DNA of 64,000 nt from Providencia hangzhouensis. Its GTDB lineage: Bacteria; Pseudomonadota; Gammaproteobacteria; Enterobacterales; Enterobacteriaceae. Positions within the stretch are counted from its first letter, which is position 1, and each line of letters starts with the position of its first letter. The notes below the pieces were generated by a model. It saw only the letters and a list, made by a program, of their open reading frames with translations. It had not been told where the DNA came from and made no database searches. The DNA lies in the NCBI RefSeq assembly GCF_029193595.2, contig NZ_CP135052.1, positions 2,852,001 to 2,916,000 of the forward strand, written 5' to 3'. The position numbers and the translations under genes were made by a program. This document shows positions 55,107 through 63,660 of this stretch, in pieces.

Positions 55107-55803
55107 AATTTAAACCCTATAAATTCGATTACTTTTATTCAAATATCAATAATTCAAAATATTTTAAGCGGCAGTAGCGATATTCGATAGCCGCTAACTG
55201 CCATCACAACTCTACCAGTGAAGTATGACGAACAGATAAAATATTATCGTCTTTCTATTTCATCAACAACATGCAAAAAATGGCATTGTTAATCCGAAAG
55301 AAAATTTCACTTTAAACATCAATGAATTATCACTAAGCTGTTTAGTTTAAACCCTTATGCCACACAAGGTACATAAAATTTCACAGAAAAATAACACGTT
55401 ATTTTAAAAAAAACATCTAAAATAGAAAAATGGTGCTCCTTTGTAGGTTTCCAACTGTTTCTGTTTTATCGGCTAGTCGCAGTTATTTGCCTATAGATAT
55501 TTAATTTTATGTTTTTTCATCATAAAAATTCAGTTAGGCCACATTCAAATTATTTTCAAATTAATATATAATAAATAATAAGTGGCTTATCTTATAATTT
55601 AATCAATTTAAAAAAACCATATATATTTACAATAGAAATATCACTGCCTTTATTCCAATCAAACACGAATATCCCGAATAAATATAATTTAAAAAATCGA
55701 TTTTACCCGCCAGAGAAATGACCCTATTATAAATAAGTTGAGAAAAACAAACCCCCTCTCATTCTTCTTTAAATAATTATTTAAATAATACGGAAATTAA
55801 CAC
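55107..55803. other. AT-rich gap with internally deleted ERIC remnant
   Basis: 697 bp without a credible gene. At about 55150-55234 both ends of an ERIC element are recognisable (AAAATATTTT...GCGGCAGTAGCGA on the left; CTCTACCAGTGAAGTATGACG on the right) but the central stem is missing, leaving roughly 85 bp. At 55466-55473 the complement carries an exact GCCGATAA element without a matching -35. Confidence 0.5.
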
Positions 55804-56721
55804 ATGGAAAAGAAAGCATTAGCTCGTCACTTAGTGGCTATATTACTCAGCGGTTTGTCTTATAATGCAGCAGCCAACACTACATTTTCAAAGCCCGCAC
55901 CAACATTAAGCCATATCAACGCATATGGCATCAAAAATAACGTTAAAAGCATTATTGATATTAATGAAAGAATCAATAATATTGATAGCCAAATAAGCCA
56001 GATGGATTCAAGTTTTAATAATAGCATTAATAAGTTAAAGAAAAACAATAACAATAGGCTTAAATCAGAAACTACGAATATACGAAGTGAGTTAGTGAAG
56101 TTACAAGATACCGTAGACAATTCCATACTTGATTATTACAATGTAAACGCTGAAAAAATACAAAGTAATACTGATTTAATTAATGACCAAATCACATCAA
56201 TACAAAAAGATAAAGAAATAGAGCACCATGCGTTTGACTCAAAATTAAAAGAAGTTGAATTATATGTACAAGGTGCATTAATTGGTGTAAATGCGGCCGA
56301 CCAAGTCACCGAACAATTGAATACCAATATTCAGAATCTAGATAAAAAAGTCATTGGAAACACCTCGTCAATAAAAACCCTAAAAAGTGATGCGGCCAAA
56401 ACACAAAAAGCGAACGAAGTTAAATTCACAAAATTAGAAAATAAATTTGACCATGGAGTCAGCCAGCTTGATAGCAAAATAGATAAACGTGCCCAAGAAG
56501 CCAATGCGGGTATTGCCTCCGTTGCTGCAATGAGCAATATCCCTTATGCAACAAATACCCGTTTTAGTGCCGGTGTTGGCGTAGGTAATTACAAAAATGG
56601 TTCTGCGATCGCTGCTGGGGCTCAATATCGACTAAAAGAAAATATCAACTTACGCAGTTCTGTTTCTTGGAATAACTCTGATTCTGCCGTTATCGGAGCG
56701 GGTGTCGCCTTCGGTTGGTAA
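55804..56721 (+). CDS. Short YadA-like trimeric autotransporter adhesin
   Basis: A 305-residue outer-membrane protein. Signal peptide to about residue 25 (ILLSGLSYNAAA). Residues 50-245 are almost wholly coiled-coil stalk (DINERINNIDSQISQMDSSFNNSINKL; NTSSIKTLKSDAAKTQKANEVKFTKLENKFDHGVSQLDSKID). The last ~60 residues are the YadA anchor (ANAGIASVAAMSNIPYATNTRFSAGVGVGNYKNGSAIAAGAQYRL to VIGAGVAFGW), which forms one third of a 12-strand barrel. There is no YadA/Hia head repeat. Headless, short members may be stalk-only adhesins or serum-factor binders; role here unknown. Confidence 0.88.
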   Translation: MEKKALARHLVAILLSGLSYNAAANTTFSKPAPTLSHINAYGIKNNVKSIIDINERINNIDSQISQMDSSFNNSINKLKKNNNNRLKSETTNIRSELVKLQDTVDNSILDYYNVNAEKIQSNTDLINDQITSIQKDKEIEHHAFDSKLKEVELYVQGALIGVNAADQVTEQLNTNIQNLDKKVIGNTSSIKTLKSDAAKTQKANEVKFTKLENKFDHGVSQLDSKIDKRAQEANAGIASVAAMSNIPYATNTRFSAGVGVGNYKNGSAIAAGAQYRLKENINLRSSVSWNNSDSAVIGAGVAFGW

Positions 56722-56855
56722 TTATCTAACCCCTATTTTTCATATAACCTTTATAAATTATTTATAAACATTAACCATAGTACCAATGATACATTGGTAC
56801 TATTTTTAATCGCCCTAATCGGCCAATATCTAAATTAACTAGCTCTGCGTTGTAA

Positions 56856-57356
56856 TTAATCTTGGTGATAAGTCACAATCGCAATTGGTGTTGGGTTAAT
56901 GGTAACCCAAAGATTAGACATGCCTACATGAGTTAGCGATGACTCACTTACTTTATTACAACTGGTTTCAGATTGGCATTTCGAGAGAAATTCACTGGCG
57001 ACTTGCTGGCTAAGCCCTTGCTTTGTTAAATAACTCATTTCATTTTCTAACTTTTGTTGGAAGTCCGCAAAATCTGGTTTTGGCGAGGTATAATCTTCAA
57101 CCCCAACAAGTGTAGTGGCAACTTGAATGAGTGCGCCATCATCAAAAGTTAGTTGGTTTTCATAGCTCCAATCATTAAAAGGTTTTTGCTGCCCAAAAGT
57201 ACAAACTGTTTTATTGCCATTTTTTTGGCATTTCCCCGCTTTAATAAAACTTATGCTATCCATACTTTGCCCCCAGTTTAGGCCAAATGGTGCAGTCGAT
57301 GTGGTATCGCACCCTACTAATAACAACGCAGCAACCCCAACTACCATCCATTTCAT
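56856..57356 (-). CDS. Lipoprotein, unknown function
   Basis: A 166-residue lipoprotein with lipobox L-V-G-C at residues 13-16 (AALLLVGCDTTS). Asp directly after the lipid cysteine is the inner-membrane retention signal of the Lol system. The mature part has two cysteine pairs (CQKNGNKTVC; CQSETSC), likely disulphides. Pattern FGLNWGQSMDSI is seen in several uncharacterised enterobacterial proteins. Single gene. Confidence 0.72.
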   Translation of the reverse strand: MKWMVVGVAALLLVGCDTTSTAPFGLNWGQSMDSISFIKAGKCQKNGNKTVCTFGQQKPFNDWSYENQLTFDDGALIQVATTLVGVEDYTSPKPDFADFQQKLENEMSYLTKQGLSQQVASEFLSKCQSETSCNKVSESSLTHVGMSNLWVTINPTPIAIVTYHQD

Positions 57357-57712
57357 ACTCTCACCTCACTAGTCAATTTATCTCATGCTACAGGGTGAGG
57401 AGGCTAAATTGAAGTAAAAAAGTCATCAGCTATTAACTCAATCAACATTAATATTTATATTTTAAGTTATTTATTTAACAATAAATTTACATACAATTAA
57501 TTATTATCAAAAAGATAAAGTTAATACAGATAAATCATCGTATACAGATTGCCAGATTTACTTTGGGTCTATACAATGCTCTGCTTTACAGGATCCCAGT
57601 ATCACTGCAATACAGATAACTATCGTATTCTTAGTCAGTTACCCCTCTAGCAATACCTAAAACTCCCTAGATGGTTCTTGAATAACAAGATAGCTGAATC
57701 GTTACAACCTGG

Positions 57713-57760
57713 TTTTGTAATTAATTGCTTTTGTAGCTAGTGGATTTTGTAACTAGTTGG
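57713..57760. repeat. Three tandem 16-bp repeats
   Basis: TTTTGTAATTAATTGC, TTTTGTAGCTAGTGGA and TTTTGTAACTAGTTGG stand head to tail at 57713, 57729 and 57745. They lie 63 bp before the DUF1097 gene, within a 466-bp gap (57357-57822) that otherwise shows no gene. Confidence 0.7.
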
Positions 57761-57822
57761 TGGGCGAACAGGTATTCACCAGTCGTATTATTAACAAATA
57801 ACCATAACGTAAAGTACAAATT

Positions 57823-58290
57823 GTGAAATTACTATTTTCTCTTTCTTTAACAACCGCCATTCTCTCCGGTATATGGGCTTGGGTTGCAGATAGCTTAGGG
57901 TTAATCGGCTGGGCCGGGTTTTTAGGCTGTACTGCGTATTTTGCTTACCCCAAAGATGGGCTTAAAGGATTAGGTATTACTGCACTAACCGTCAGTAGCG
58001 GTGTAGTTTGGGGGTTGGTGATCCTGCATAGCGGTGACTACCTGCAACACTTACCTCATTTTGTTGGGTACTTTGTTACGGGTATTGTTGCCTTTTTGAT
58101 GTGTATGCAAGCTAAAAAACAGTGGCTTTCTTATATACCAGGCACGTTTGTGGGTACCTGTACTATTTTTGCGGCTGAAGGTGCTTGGTTGGTAACGATT
58201 CAATCACTATTAATCGGTGTGCTATTTGGCTTTGCAATGAAAAAAAGTGGGCTTTGGTTATTTAAAAAGTACTTATCGGATAAAAACTAA
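57823..58290 (+). CDS. DUF1097 family inner-membrane protein (YcdZ-like)
   Basis: A 155-residue membrane protein close to E. coli YcdZ in sequence: ILSGIWAWVADSLGLIGWAGFLGCTAYFAYPKDGLKGL, GIVAFLMCMQAKKQWLSYIPGTFVGTC and LIGVLFGFAMKKSGLWL. Five or six hydrophobic segments. The likely start is GTG 57823. Function unknown. Single gene ending at a terminator. Confidence 0.88.
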   Translation: MKLLFSLSLTTAILSGIWAWVADSLGLIGWAGFLGCTAYFAYPKDGLKGLGITALTVSSGVVWGLVILHSGDYLQHLPHFVGYFVTGIVAFLMCMQAKKQWLSYIPGTFVGTCTIFAAEGAWLVTIQSLLIGVLFGFAMKKSGLWLFKKYLSDKN

Positions 58291-58292
58291 AA

Positions 58293-58313
58293 AAAACCGC
58301 CAATATGGCGGTT
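58293..58313 (+). terminator. Terminator after DUF1097 gene
   Basis: AAACCGCC, AATAT, GGCGGTTT: an 8-bp perfect stem starting just after the stop codon, with A-run before and TTTAAAT after. Confidence 0.75.
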
Positions 58314-58841
58314 TAAATAAATCAATGAAACCAAGGGAATTTCAAACAGATTCGATATTACATTAAAATTGTCTAACAGCAATATATAACATTTTGATTT
58401 AACTAGTAATTAATCGAATATTAAACTAAGTACCCTTACTTATACCCACAAATATAATAATGATAAGTTTGTTAATAAAATGATAAAATTCGGACTTGAA
58501 ATTCCAATTTAGATTAATAAAGCTTATACAACTGGTCAAACATCAGTCGAATTAATTCTTTTTAATATAATCATATAGTGAAATTCAGATTTTTCTGCAT
58601 CCTTATATTATCAATAAAAAAGTAAAACCTTTTCTAAGCACCAATATGTTTTTCTTTCGTTAATTGATAACTTAGACTATTAAACCAATCAAAAGTGAAA
58701 TAAAAGCGTAATAAACTAATTAAATTTACATGGCTAGAACGTAAAATCAGAATCGTTTGAAAAACACACTTTCATTCCTCTGCTATACTTGAATAAGAAT
58801 ATCTTAAGACCTATAACTGAATGTAACGAAAGGAAGAAGAT
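58314..58841. other. AT-rich gap upstream of entericidin gene
   Basis: No gene seen. Just before the entericidin gene is an extended -10 of sigma-S type, TGCTATACTT at 58781-58790. Confidence 0.45.
58784..58789 (+). promoter_or_regulatory. Probable sigma-S/extended -10 promoter of entericidin gene
   Basis: TATACT preceded by TGC, giving both an extended -10 and the C(-13) favoured by sigma-S. E. coli ecnB is sigma-S dependent. A TTGAAA at 58757 is too far (21 bp) for a normal -35. Confidence 0.55.
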
Positions 58842-58973
58842 ATGATTAAAAAAATTTGCTTTTTAGCCTGTTCATTAGCTGTCGTATTCTCTTTAAGCGC
58901 ATGCAACACCACCAAAGGTGTTGGTGAAGATATAGAAGCAGGTGGCGAAGCCATACAAAGAGCAGCTAAATGA
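58842..58973 (+). CDS. ecnB: Entericidin A/B family lipoprotein
   Basis: A 43-residue lipoprotein. ATG 58842 follows AAGGAAGAAG. Signal peptide MIKKICFLACSLAVVFS and lipobox L-S-A-C (cysteine 20), then NTTKGVGEDIEAGGEAIQRAAK, almost the entericidin consensus (CNTTRGVGEDISDGG). In E. coli entericidin B is a bacteriolytic lipoprotein paired with the antidote EcnA; only one copy is seen here, so it may be a general small cell-envelope lipoprotein. Confidence 0.9.
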   Translation: MIKKICFLACSLAVVFSLSACNTTKGVGEDIEAGGEAIQRAAK

Positions 58974-59024
58974 TGGCTAACAACCATCATCCTTAAATAT
59001 TAGCTACCTCGACTAGAACTGACA

Positions 59025-59063
59025 TATATACCAAACGGTGACAGTTTCGCCGTTTGGTATATA
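59025..59063 (+). terminator. Terminator-like hairpin after entericidin gene
   Basis: TATATACCAAACGG (59025-59038) pairs perfectly with CCGTTTGGTATATA (59050-59063) around 11 nt; a 14-bp stem without a U-run. Confidence 0.65.
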
Positions 59064-59193
59064 AATTTAAAGAGCCTATAAATTCCTAAACCTTACTCTA
59101 TTGAAATACAGAACATTTTAATATTGGCTAACAGGATCACAATTTAATTATGCCTCTCTTTTACAATGGGAGCCATCCAGCTAGGAGAGCATA

Positions 59194-60159
59194 ATGAACC
59201 CGAAAAATAAAATTAATGTGTTAGACCACATTTCACCTGAAATGCAATCTGTAATGCAATTTTATGCAGAAAACCCATCCCCTTCCCCTATTGACACCAG
59301 CTATTACGGAATGCGACAAGCGTATATTGAAGATAGAAAATATTGGAATGCAGAAGCGCCAATGATGCACAATATTTACGATATTCAAGTACCAACTCAA
59401 TATGGCAATATTTTGACTCGTCTATTTCAACCCCTGAAGTCACCACCAGCAACTTTATTTTATATTCACGGAGGCGGGTTTATTTTAGGTAATTTACAAA
59501 CTCATGACCGCATAATGCGGTTACTAGCCTGTTATTCAGGCTGTACCGTTATTGGAATAGATTATTCGTTATCCCCTGAAGCTCGTTACCCCCAAGCCAT
59601 TGAAGAAATATCCACCGTTTACCAGTATTATCAACAAAATGCCGCAGAGCATAATATCAATATGCAACAAGCTGGCTTTGCAGGTGACTCAGCTGGCGCA
59701 ATGTTATCTCTTGCTTCTATACTTTGGTTGCGTGATAACACTATAGAAAGTGCCAATATTAAATCCGTTTTATTGTGGTATGGGCTTTATGGCTTACAGG
59801 ATTCAATCAGTCGGCGGCTATATGGTGGGGAATGGGATGGGTTACAAAAAGAAGACTTAGAAAATTATGATAATGCCTATCTCGGGGAAAATGGTGATAG
59901 AGAAGCCCCTTATTACTGCTTATTCAATAATGACTTAACCAATGATATTCCACCTTGCTTTATTGCTAGTGCAGAATTTGACCCTCTATTAGATGATAGC
60001 TTGGCTTTATTCCGAACACTCGACGCTAACAATATATCTTGTGAATATAAAATGTACCCAGGAACTTTGCATGCTTTCTTACATTACTCTCGCATGATGC
60101 AAATATCAGATGAAGCAATTCGTGATGGTGCGAATTATTTTATCAAACAACTTTTATAA
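59194..60159 (+). CDS. aes: Acetyl esterase Aes (HSL-family alpha/beta hydrolase)
   Basis: Cytosolic esterase on short acyl esters; in E. coli it also binds MalT and alpha-galactosidase. 321 residues. Oxyanion motif HGGGF at 92-96, nucleophile S166 in GDSAG, acid D263 (EFDPLLDD), and H293 ([13 protein letters not shown]). Very close to E. coli Aes throughout. ATG 59194 follows AGGAGAGCATA. Confidence 0.95.
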   Translation: MNPKNKINVLDHISPEMQSVMQFYAENPSPSPIDTSYYGMRQAYIEDRKYWNAEAPMMHNIYDIQVPTQYGNILTRLFQPLKSPPATLFYIHGGGFILGNLQTHDRIMRLLACYSGCTVIGIDYSLSPEARYPQAIEEISTVYQYYQQNAAEHNINMQQAGFAGDSAGAMLSLASILWLRDNTIESANIKSVLLWYGLYGLQDSISRRLYGGEWDGLQKEDLENYDNAYLGENGDREAPYYCLFNNDLTNDIPPCFIASAEFDPLLDDSLALFRTLDANNISCEYKMYPGTLHAFLHYSRMMQISDEAIRDGANYFIKQLL

Positions 60160-60201
60160 TATTAACTCTATATTTATTGAAGATAACAGACGATAAAAAC
60201 G

Positions 60202-60229
60202 AAAAAACCTCGCATTTAGCGAGGTTTTT
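60202..60229. terminator. Bidirectional terminator between aes and csp gene
   Basis: AAAAACCTCGC (60203-60213), ATTTA, GCGAGGTTTTT (60219-60229): an 11-bp stem with A- and T-tracts on both sides, serving convergent genes. Confidence 0.92.
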
Positions 60230-60253
60230 GAATGCTTAGCGATTCGTTTATCG

Positions 60254-60466
60254 TTATTTAGCGATAACGTTAGCTGCTGCTGGGCCTTTAGCACCATTTT
60301 CAATGGTGAATGAAACTTGTTGGCCTTCTGCTAATGATTTGAAGTTATCACTTTGAATTGCAGAAAAGTGAACAAATACATCTTTGCTGCCGTCTGCAGG
60401 AGTGATAAAACCAAAACCTTTATCATCGTTAAACCATTTTACTGTACCAGTCATTGTATTAGACAT
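60254..60466 (-). CDS. Cold-shock-domain protein (CspE/CspA family)
   Basis: A 70-residue OB-fold nucleic-acid chaperone. RNA-binding motifs RNP1 (KGFGFI) and RNP2 (VFVHF) are intact: [64 protein letters not shown] gives a good ribosome-binding site. Most like CspE/CspC in sequence, but paralogue identity is not safe. The ~280 bp upstream (60467-60747) would hold the promoter and a leader; no cold-box could be confirmed. Confidence 0.93.
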   Translation of the reverse strand: MSNTMTGTVKWFNDDKGFGFITPADGSKDVFVHFSAIQSDNFKSLAEGQQVSFTIENGAKGPAAANVIAK

Positions 60467-60747
60467 AGAATTTCCTTTAATTTTTTAAAATTGCCATAAG
60501 GCATGTTGCGGTTTGTTCTTGTGGTACTTATGGGAATTAATTAGAAGGAATTCGCAATGAAGTGGTATCTGAGATAACGCTTAATGGTGAACATCTTAAA
60601 ACTGACTAACATAAATAGGCCTGTACTTCCAAACCAGTGAGCATATTAAGCCACACTTATAACCAAATGGCAAATTTTATTTTCACATCAATTCAAGAAA
60701 CAAATAGTTTGCTATTTATCCGAACCTAAAAGAAAACATATTCAGGT

Positions 60748-60960
60748 TTAATACCTATCAAAAACACCATAATCAGGCCTTTCGCCCCTCATCACCGCTC
60801 GCTGTTGCTCATGTACCGCTTCTCTATCGGCTCTTTTTTGTTCGGATGAACGGGCGTCTTTATGTGGCTTTGGCCATGTTGGTTTATCAGGCTCGAAAGA
60901 AGGCGTAAATGTACAACCCGTAATTAAAAATAGACAAAATAGCGAAGAGATTACTTTCAT
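60748..60960 (-). CDS. Small lipoprotein, unknown function
   Basis: A 70-residue lipoprotein from ATG 60960 (frame opens at 61002). Lipobox I-T-G-C at about residues 12-15 (LFLITGCTFTPSF). The mature part is short, Pro-, Lys- and Arg-rich (DKPTWPKPHKDARSSEQKRADREAVHEQQRA), probably extended or helical. No family recognised. Confidence 0.7.
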   Translation of the reverse strand: MKVISSLFCLFLITGCTFTPSFEPDKPTWPKPHKDARSSEQKRADREAVHEQQRAVMRGERPDYGVFDRY

Positions 60961-61116
60961 AATGGCCTTTATTTTTCCAATACAGTAATTAAGTAAAAAC
61001 ACTTAATCATGATACCGATATTTATCATTTATCTAAATCATTATTTGGATACTACTTTGGTAAAATGACCATTGATAATTCACAATAACAATATATAAAG
61101 TAGGATTTAAGATAAC

Positions 61117-61140
61117 AAAAAAGCCGCATCACGCAGCTTT
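61117..61140 (-). terminator. Terminator of the 38-residue peptide gene
   Basis: On the minus strand AAGCTGC, GTGAT, GCGGCTT and a six-base U-run (A-run 61117-61122 on the plus strand); a 7-bp stem with one G-U pair, 23 bp after the peptide stop. Confidence 0.8.
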
Positions 61141-61162
61141 TAAATCTTGTAATCCATTACAG

Positions 61163-61279
61163 TTATGATTGACTACTTTTTTCAGTTGGGTCAAACGGAA
61201 GCCCACCAGCAAAGACAAATGATAACCCAACAATAAAGAACGAAACCATAACAAAACACTTATCAATAAATCGTTTCAT
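61163..61279 (-). CDS. 38-residue membrane peptide, unknown
   Basis: ATG at 61277-61279 behind AGGAATAACAG opens 38 codons ending in TAA at 61163-61165. Product: MKRFIDKC, a hydrophobic segment at about residues 9-25 (FVMVSFFIVGLSFVFAG), then a polar tail GLPFDPTEKSSQS. Good ribosome-binding site, one membrane segment with basic N-end, and a dedicated terminator support a real gene. I do not recognise a named family. Confidence 0.7.
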   Translation of the reverse strand: MKRFIDKCFVMVSFFIVGLSFVFAGGLPFDPTEKSSQS

Positions 61280-61415
61280 ACTGTTATTCCTATGCTCAAT
61301 CATCGAATTAAAATATGCGAACCGATTATTATTGGCAATAAAAAATTACCCCATTACTTTCCCAACAGAGTTCTAAAAAATCAATTAATTTATTACATTC
61401 AAATAGATAGTAAAA

Positions 61416-61727
61416 TCATACTGGCATAGACATAATTTCTTGATACGCCGCCACGAGCTTATTACGTACTTGAATTCCCATTTGTAAACTTAAACTTGCT
61501 TTTTGCATATCAACCATCACGTCATTTAAGGAAATATCTTGCTTTCCTAACGTGAAGTTTTCAACTTGCTTAGCTGAATCATTACGTGTTTTATTAATTT
61601 GATTTACGGAAGCAACTAGGTGATCAGCAAATCCAACTGGCTCTATTACGGGTTTAATTGGGTTAGTGGCTTGGGTTGCCACGACATTTAATTGTGAAAT
61701 AACCCCTTCAATCGCTTGAACTGTCAT
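61416..61727 (-). CDS. fliE: Flagellar hook-basal body protein FliE
   Basis: Joins the MS ring to the proximal rod. 103 residues. The C-terminal DVMVDMQKASLSLQMGIQVRNKLVAAYQEIMSMPV is the FliE signature; the N-terminal half is less conserved, as usual. Single gene divergent from fliFG, the normal enterobacterial arrangement. Confidence 0.95.
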   Translation of the reverse strand: MTVQAIEGVISQLNVVATQATNPIKPVIEPVGFADHLVASVNQINKTRNDSAKQVENFTLGKQDISLNDVMVDMQKASLSLQMGIQVRNKLVAAYQEIMSMPV

Positions 61728-61974
61728 TCGATTCTCTTCTTATTAAATTAATGTGAATTTTTCACTAACCTATATTGGCTAGCTTACCCTATCACACCCT
61801 TTTTAACTTGAAGCCGATAAATAACACCAATTTTATAGGCTGATTCCGTCATTAGAACCCCTTAAAACAAGAAATAATAGCAAAGTGAAAAAGTGACGTT
61901 ACGAAGAGGGAAATAACATTGTTTCACCAAAAGTATTTTCATCCGTCTAGTAGTCTGCCAAGCAGGGAATATTT

Positions 61975-63660
61975 ATGAGTGCCGCATCTAAAGACACGGG
62001 GGAGGCCAAAAAGGGTTTTGCCTCTATAGTTGAAAGGATTAAAGCTGATCCTAAAATACCGTTAATGATTGCGGCGGCTGCGGCTGTTTCAATTATTGTC
62101 GCCCTTCTCCTCTGGCTACGCAGCCCTGACTACCGTGTACTTCTTAGCAATTTAAGTGCTAAAGATGGTGGCGATATTGTTGGCCAGCTAACTCAGATGA
62201 ATGTGCCATATCAAATTGCTGATAATGGTAGCGCTATTTTAGTTCCTGCAGATAAAGTGCATGAATTACGTTTAAAGCTCGCTCAATCAGGTTTACCTAA
62301 AGGTGGCAATACTGGTTTTGAATTATTAGATAAAGAACAATTCGGTATCAGCCAATTTAGTGAGCAAATCAATTACCAACGTGCATTAGAGGGTGAACTC
62401 TCTCGTACTATTGAGTCCCTAAGCCCAGTACAAAGTGCTCGGGTGCATTTAGCAATTCCTAAACCCACCTTATTTGTGCGTGAGCAAAAGCTACCAACGG
62501 CTTCTGTGACGGTCGGTTTACTACCGGGAAGAATGCTTGATGAAGGGCAAATCAGCGCCATTGTCCATATGGTATCAAGTAGCGTAACAGGCCTAACCGC
62601 GAGTAATGTCATTATTGTTGACCAAACGGGTCGCTTACTCACCAATAACGATAATAGCCAGCAATCGGCAAACAGCGCACAAATCAAAATGACTAAAGAG
62701 ATGGAGTCCCATCTCAAACAGCGCATAGAAGATATTCTGTCGCCGTTAGTCGGTCGTGCCAATATTCATGCCCAAGTCACCGCGCAAATGGATTTCTCGA
62801 AAGTCGAACAAACTTCAGAGGAATATAAGCCCAACCAAACGCCAGATAGTGCGGCTATTCGTTCCCGCCAAAACAGCCAAAGTATGCAAAATAACAATGG
62901 CGGAATCGGTGGAGTGCCAGGTGCGCTTTCAAATCAACCCGTTAGTGCACCAAGTGCACCTATTGAAACCAATAAAGACAATAAAGATGGCGCTCAAACG
63001 GCGAATAACCGTAATAGCGTCTCGAACTCGCAAAGCGATGAAACCACAAATTACGAAGTAGATCGCAAAATTAGTCACACTCAACGGCAAATTGGTGTCG
63101 TCGATAGGCTCTCGGTCGCAGTTATTGTCAATTACCACTCACAAGATGGTGAAAATGGTCCTGAAATGAAGCCATTGCCACCAGAGATGCTGCAACAAAT
63201 TGAAGCATTGACACGCGAAGCAATGGGCTTTTCTTCTGCACGTGGGGATTCTCTCAACATTACTAATTCATTGTTTACCAATGAGGCTCCGGTTGAAGAA
63301 ACACCTTCGTTACTTGAAAGCCCACAATTTATTGCTCAGTTACTGGATTACGGAAAAATACTGCTTATTGCCATTATTGCTTGGTTTATGTGGCGTTTCG
63401 GTATCAAACCTCAATGGGTTAAATACCGTAAAGCACAACAAGCCCAAGCTGAAGCCGAGGTTTTTGTTGCCACACAACTGAAAACCCCGCTCGTGGTTGA
63501 TGAAGCGATTGATGAAGAAATGGATGAGCAAACACGCCGTCGCCTGACTCGTCAACGTGTTAGTGCTGAGATCCAAAGCCAACGTATCCGTGAAATGGCA
63601 GAAAAAGACCCACAAATCGTGGCAATGGTTATCCGTCAGTGGTTAGGAAAATCCCAATGA
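61975..63660 (+). CDS. fliF: Flagellar MS-ring protein FliF
   Basis: Forms the MS ring in the inner membrane and the base of the export gate. 561 residues. TM1 at about 30-47, ring-building motif domains at about 50-280 ([63 protein letters not shown]), a disordered Asn/Ser/Gln-rich stretch at about 285-355, TM2 at about 452-470, and a C-terminal FliG-binding tail ([15 protein letters not shown]). Overlaps fliG by 4 nt (ATGA). GCCGATAA at 61813-61820 upstream lacks a good -35. Confidence 0.96.
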   Translation: MSAASKDTGEAKKGFASIVERIKADPKIPLMIAAAAAVSIIVALLLWLRSPDYRVLLSNLSAKDGGDIVGQLTQMNVPYQIADNGSAILVPADKVHELRLKLAQSGLPKGGNTGFELLDKEQFGISQFSEQINYQRALEGELSRTIESLSPVQSARVHLAIPKPTLFVREQKLPTASVTVGLLPGRMLDEGQISAIVHMVSSSVTGLTASNVIIVDQTGRLLTNNDNSQQSANSAQIKMTKEMESHLKQRIEDILSPLVGRANIHAQVTAQMDFSKVEQTSEEYKPNQTPDSAAIRSRQNSQSMQNNNGGIGGVPGALSNQPVSAPSAPIETNKDNKDGAQTANNRNSVSNSQSDETTNYEVDRKISHTQRQIGVVDRLSVAVIVNYHSQDGENGPEMKPLPPEMLQQIEALTREAMGFSSARGDSLNITNSLFTNEAPVEETPSLLESPQFIAQLLDYGKILLIAIIAWFMWRFGIKPQWVKYRKAQQAQAEAEVFVATQLKTPLVVDEAIDEEMDEQTRRRLTRQRVSAEIQSQRIREMAEKDPQIVAMVIRQWLGKSQ

